Part shown: positions 61,513-64,000 of the stretch, piece by piece | How the letters are laid out: every line of letters starts with the position of its first letter | Numbering within the stretch: the first letter of the stretch is position 1 | Source of the DNA: an uncultured Acidobacteriaceae bacterium | GTDB taxonomy: Bacteria > Acidobacteriota > Terriglobia > Terriglobales > Acidobacteriaceae | Direction: 5' to 3' | Length of the DNA: 64,000 nucleotides | NCBI GenBank assembly: GCA_903911925.1 | Contig: CAIWFH010000166.1 | Coordinates: forward strand, 19,562-83,561 | Notes under the pieces: model-generated | Seen by the model: the letters and a program-made list of their open reading frames with translations, nothing else | Told to the model about the DNA's origin: nothing | Databases searched by the model: none | Position numbers and translations under genes: made by a program

Positions 61513-64000
61513 CTAGAAAGCCAGCCGCACCTCAGGCGCATTGGCCGCGTTGACAACGAGTGCTCCGGCTACTTGCTGTTTGGGATCTGTTGTCCGCCAG
61601 GTGAGTTCAATCTCCCTGGTTTCGTTGGGCATCAACTCGAAATCGTTGTCGTTGAACTCTGCCAAGAAGGGCTTGGGGCCGGCGCCGGGCCACTCGTACC
61701 GCATGTGAACCAGGTGCGCGTAGCCTGCCTTGTTCGCGATGCGGACGTGACAGCGGCCGGCCGCGGCATCCATTTTGGAAAGGGCAAGTTCAGTCGTCGG
61801 CTGCTCCTTGAGCATCTGGAAGAGTGGCTTCTCGTGCGCTGCCAGCAGTTTCGGCGTTACGGCCAGAGCGCCTGGAAGGACGCGCGACAGCACGTCGGCA
61901 AATGCGGCAAAGTAAGCCCGCGCCGCAGGCTCGTAGATCATGTACTGGTCAATCGGGAAAACGGAGAAGTCGTCCGCGGGCAGCGTGAAAGCCGTGAACG
62001 CAACCGTCTTGCCTGATCCATACATCCCGCTGACCAGTAGCGGCTGGCCGGAGATGGTCAACGCGGTTTGCGATCCCGCACGTGCGGTGACGCGGTTGAA
62101 GCCGGAGACGCCGTAATGGCGAAGCAGGTCGAGGCTTTCAGATTTGCCGCCATCGATCTCCTTGATCGGGTTCACCGTCGGCAGCGAGTCATCCATTCCG
62201 TGCGGCCCAAGAGCGAGATCGGCGCGCGGCAGGATGTCAACCGGAAGGAGATCATTGAGCGCCGTGGCCTCGACCACCGAAGCATGAGCAAGGCCACCGT
62301 GGAAACCGCCGTCGCCGCCGGTGATGACAAAGCCCGTACCGACTTTCACCGCTTCGGCAATCGCCCTGGCCGATTGAGCCGGGAGCACCTTGGCCAACGC
62401 CTCAAAGGAGCCAACCCAGATCACGTCGTACTTGGCGTGCAGCGCGTTGCCATCGGCCAGATCGTTGGCCATCTTGTCAATTGCGGTCTCGTCGTAGATG
62501 TCTACGTCAAGACCCATGGGCCGCAGCAGCGCCGCGATTGGGTCGGCGTATTTTTGCTGCGCAATCAGCAGTACGCGATGCGCGCCGGAGAAGGCCGGCG
62601 GCGTGACCTTGATGAACGAAGTTTCGCTGGCCGCGTCGGAGCCAGCGAGTGTTGCGCGAAGAATATAAACGCCAGGTTCGCGCGGCAGAGTGAGCGAGAA
62701 ATCGCCAACACTCGCGCGGCCATCGGCTTCAATCGCTGCGGGAAGATCGGCTGCGGCTACGCTTTTGCCGCTGGGCGCGAACAGCTCGGCATGCACCGTG
62801 CCGCGCACTTCCTTATCGGTGTCATTGATAAGCCAGACCGGCGCGGACCAATGGCTCCCGGCAAGCTGCGAATCCAGTGAATCCTTGTAGGCGAAGCTGA
62901 GCGAGACCGGAGCCTGGGTCCGCTTCATCATCCAGTAGGCAGTTTTGGGAACGCGGTCGTAGTCCACAATGCCGAAGCGGAAGCCCGGGCCCAATTCCAT
63001 GAAGTTCCACGAGCGGATGCCGTTGACGGGATCGTACTTTTTGCGCCGGAAGGCCTGGGCCGCATAGTTGAGAATGAAGCCCTGGTAGATCTGGGTGTCG
63101 CTCACAAGTTCGGGAAGCGACCGCACATCGCTGTCAACGTAGCGCTGGGTGCGATAGAGCATGCTGTAAAGACCGTTCACGTCGAAGCTGGTGAGGTAGC
63201 CGTACGCCGCCGTGTCAATGGGGATGTTGAACCACTGCGGCCCTGCGTTGGTAGTGCCCCACTGCTGCGCCGGGGTCAGATACTTGCCGATGTTTTCATA
63301 CGAAGATAGCGAAATTCCGCCGTACTCGGAGACAAAACCCGTCTTGGCGCTGAACAGATCGCCGTAGCTCTCCTGCGACCAGATCATGCCCGCCGCGGCA
63401 GTCCAGAAATGCTGCTCGCCCAGATCGCAGAGGCTGGGATGGAAGATGCTGCCCGGGGCGAGCTCGGTGATGATGGCCTTCATATCGGCCATGAATGAGT
63501 CGTATGCCTTCTGATCGACTCCGTTGCCCCACTCGCCCGCTTTCTCATGCGCTTCGGCCAGCGGAGCCCACTCCACGACGGAAGGATGATTACGCAGCAG
63601 AGTCACAATCTGCTTGACTTCCGACTTCGCTTCTTTCAGGTAAGGCTCGCGGCGCGGATTGTCATAATCCAGCACATGCTGCGGGCCGAACTGCGAAAAC
63701 GGAAGCTCGACGACATCGAGAATTCCCAGGCGATCGCAAAGGTCGTAAAACTCCGGCTTCTCAACCACTGTGAAGTTGACCAGCATGTTGAAGTTGCCAT
63801 CGCGGAAGAGGCGCAGGTCGCGTTCGTAGCTTTCGGCGGTGGGTGTAGCGCGATAGAAGTCCTCAATCGAAAACCACGATGCCTTGGCGAAAATTTTCTT
63901 GCCGTTGAGCCAATAGGCCATGTTGGCGTCGCGCGTGATGGTGCGAATGCCGAAGACGACGGTGTGCTTGTCGCCCCAGAGGCCCTTTTCAGCGGCGGTC
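61513..64000 (-). CDS. GH2-like glycosidase with GATase1-like domain (copy 2, 5' end outside window)
   Basis: Paralogue of the gene at 57826-61362, with the 5' part beyond the window; the frame remains open to base 64000 (GLWGDKHTVVFGIRTITRD aligns to copy 1). The visible 828 residues cover the TIM barrel and the C-terminal GATase1-like region. Active-site blocks match copy 1: HPSVVEWAPLAEAHE with Ala in place of the usual Asn, and GFVSEYGGIS. Long stretches are identical (for example SHWSAPVWLINDTDKE), indicating a fairly recent tandem duplication. It lies upstream of copy 1, 150 bp apart on the same strand, so the two are probably cotranscribed. Confidence 0.88.
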   Translation of the reverse strand, partial: TAAEKGLWGDKHTVVFGIRTITRDANMAYWLNGKKIFAKASWFSIEDFYRATPTAESYERDLRLFRDGNFNMLVNFTVVEKPEFYDLCDRLGILDVVELPFSQFGPQHVLDYDNPRREPYLKEAKSEVKQIVTLLRNHPSVVEWAPLAEAHEKAGEWGNGVDQKAYDSFMADMKAIITELAPGSIFHPSLCDLGEQHFWTAAAGMIWSQESYGDLFSAKTGFVSEYGGISLSSYENIGKYLTPAQQWGTTNAGPQWFNIPIDTAAYGYLTSFDVNGLYSMLYRTQRYVDSDVRSLPELVSDTQIYQGFILNYAAQAFRRKKYDPVNGIRSWNFMELGPGFRFGIVDYDRVPKTAYWMMKRTQAPVSLSFAYKDSLDSQLAGSHWSAPVWLINDTDKEVRGTVHAELFAPSGKSVAAADLPAAIEADGRASVGDFSLTLPREPGVYILRATLAGSDAASETSFIKVTPPAFSGAHRVLLIAQQKYADPIAALLRPMGLDVDIYDETAIDKMANDLADGNALHAKYDVIWVGSFEALAKVLPAQSARAIAEAVKVGTGFVITGGDGGFHGGLAHASVVEATALNDLLPVDILPRADLALGPHGMDDSLPTVNPIKEIDGGKSESLDLLRHYGVSGFNRVTARAGSQTALTISGQPLLVSGMYGSGKTVAFTAFTLPADDFSVFPIDQYMIYEPAARAYFAAFADVLSRVLPGALAVTPKLLAAHEKPLFQMLKEQPTTELALSKMDAAAGRCHVRIANKAGYAHLVHMRYEWPGAGPKPFLAEFNDNDFELMPNETREIELTWRTTDPKQQVAGALVVNAANAPEVRLAF

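Overview
The window is GC-rich chromosomal DNA, most likely from an acidobacterium of the Terriglobia/Acidobacteriaceae type. This is inferred from many secreted propeller, CRTAC1/UnbV and glycoside-hydrolase proteins, a scattered family of short palindromes with a '...CCTGGGGCACCC' end, and heptad-rich intergenic DNA. No rRNA, tRNA, CRISPR array, phage or transposase was seen. About 38 genes are supported; two are cut by the window ends.

Layout: 1-2.5 kb holds a partial secreted protein, a Ycf48-like propeller and an orphan LolD-type ATPase. 2.8-6.8 kb holds ClpC and a cysteine-rich Crp/Fnr regulator. 7.0-9.9 kb is a polyol cassette (mannitol/arabinitol-type dehydrogenase plus polyol permease). 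10-14.7 kb holds an SMP-30 lactonase and a three-gene signalling cluster (histidine kinase, NtrC-type regulator with Asn at the phospho-site, free-standing degenerate receiver). 15-25 kb holds RNase PH, a lipoprotein, a GH20 hexosaminidase, a beta-lactamase-fold hydrolase, a GntP permease and class II aldolase. 25-34.8 kb holds a CBS protein, an MsbA-like exporter, MscL with a zinc ribbon, RNase HII fused to a CPCC domain, MsrQ/MsrP and an APC permease. 34.8-41.4 kb holds a large secreted PIG-L protein, a porin and a PPOX-family protein. 41.5-56.2 kb is a long run of minus-strand genes. 56.4-64 kb holds a hypothetical gene, dapD and two tandem GH2-like enzymes.

The most striking unit is the minus-strand block 51029 to 41545. 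Seven genes, three junctions overlapping by 4 bp, encode a DAHP synthase without regulatory domain, a monoheme HzsA-like protein, a CRTAC1/UnbV protein, a YVTN propeller fused to a MauG-like diheme domain, a Reg_prop propeller, a RidA homologue lacking the usual Arg, and a periplasmic binding protein with no permease. Apart from the DAHP synthase and RidA, the products look exported. The set suggests an undescribed periplasmic redox or ligand-sensing system. It faintly resembles the binding-protein/propeller/cytochrome accessory sets of PQQ-dependent alcohol oxidation, but contains no quinoprotein dehydrogenase.

Other points of interest are the RNase HII-CPCC fusion, the two-component cluster with broken receivers, GH2 paralogues with Ala in place of the Asn before the acid/base Glu, and at least nine copies of a two-subtype palindromic element with shared flanks. 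Function calls rest on reading motifs by eye; no database search was run.
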